NCBI GenBank assembly: GCA_038222915.1
Contig: JBBRHH010000414.1
Span: 1-5,724, forward strand
Length of the DNA: 5,724 bases
DNA from: JBBRHH01 sp038222915
Lineage (GTDB): Bacteria; Planctomycetota; Phycisphaerae; Tepidisphaerales; Tepidisphaeraceae
Direction: 5' to 3'
A model generated the notes under the pieces. The model was given only the letters and a program-made list of their open reading frames with translations. It was not told the origin of the DNA and did not search any database. Positions 5,528-5,724 of this stretch are shown piece by piece. Position 1 is the stretch's first letter. Each line of letters begins with the position of its first letter. A program made the position numbers and the translations under genes.

Positions 5528-5724
5528 ATGGCCAAATCATTGAAAAAGGGCGACCGCGTATCATGGAACAGTTCCGGCGGAAAGTCCGTGGGCCGCGTCG
5601 AGAAGAAGCTGACCAAGACGACAAAGATCAAGGGCTATACCGCCAAACCCACGCCGGCCCATCCCGAATTTCTCGTCCGCAGCGAAAAATCCGGCAAGGT
5701 CGCCGCCCACAAACCCGGCGAGCT
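5528..5724 (+). CDS. DUF2945 / Hva1-TUDOR domain protein, 3' end outside the window
   Basis: Sixty-five complete codons are present and the frame is still open at the window edge. The product is small, basic and Lys-rich. Residues K7-GDRVSWNSSGGK (7-19), VGRVEKKLT (21-29), TTKIKGYTA (31-39), PEFLVRSEKSGK (46-57) and AAHKPGEL (59-66, the last from a partial codon) match the DUF2945 family, also called the Hva1 TUDOR-like domain after a fungal protein. Bacterial members are usually about 65-75 residues, so only a few codons are probably missing. No signal peptide is seen, so the protein should be cytoplasmic. The fold is a small beta-barrel of the SH3/Tudor type. As far as I know its bacterial role is not established, and nucleic-acid or protein binding is a guess from the fold and charge. 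The near-consensus ribosome-binding site suggests good expression. It diverges from the propeller-like gene and looks functionally separate. Confidence 0.88.
   Translation, partial: MAKSLKKGDRVSWNSSGGKSVGRVEKKLTKTTKIKGYTAKPTPAHPEFLVRSEKSGKVAAHKPGE

Noticed and set aside
5430..5624. Minus-strand frame whose end (about 5430-5510) reads somewhat like a real protein tail
   Set aside because: Its upstream half is antisense to the DUF2945 gene and no start with a ribosome-binding site is present. At most it is a decayed remnant.

Overview
The window looks like a piece of a GC-rich bacterial chromosome, most likely from the Planctomycetota (possibly Phycisphaerae). This is inferred from three things: the secreted 'VHEWGTFT' protein, the membrane-anchored HEAT-repeat protein in the same block, and the strongly C-ending codon use. 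No rRNA or single-copy marker gene is present to settle the taxonomy.

Layout. Positions 1-661 carry no gene I can support. They hold three kinds of short-period DNA: GGGG(C/A)GATT boxes every 21-22 bp (32-83), a low-complexity YYYGCG element of 8-bp period (257-288), and a 99-110 bp minisatellite of 11-bp units (326-435). An A+C-rich stretch leads from there to the first gene. At 662-2101 (+) lies a secreted protein of an uncharacterised family. After 79 bp follows a membrane-anchored HEAT-repeat protein (2181-4199, +), whose start codon lies in the right arm of a perfect 11-bp inverted repeat. A secreted protein that resembles a beta-propeller runs on the opposite strand (5358-4159) and overlaps the end of the HEAT gene tail to tail by 41 bp. 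A 169-bp divergent spacer separates it from a small gene of the DUF2945 / Hva1-TUDOR family (5528 to past the window end).

How the genes may fit together. The first two share a strand and could be co-transcribed; the propeller-like gene converges on them. All three appear to be exported or membrane-anchored, so an envelope role is plausible, but no enzyme motif is visible and any shared function is inference. The DUF2945 gene has its own ribosome-binding site and looks independent. I see no CRISPR array, tRNA, rRNA, insertion sequence, phage gene or recognisable defence system.
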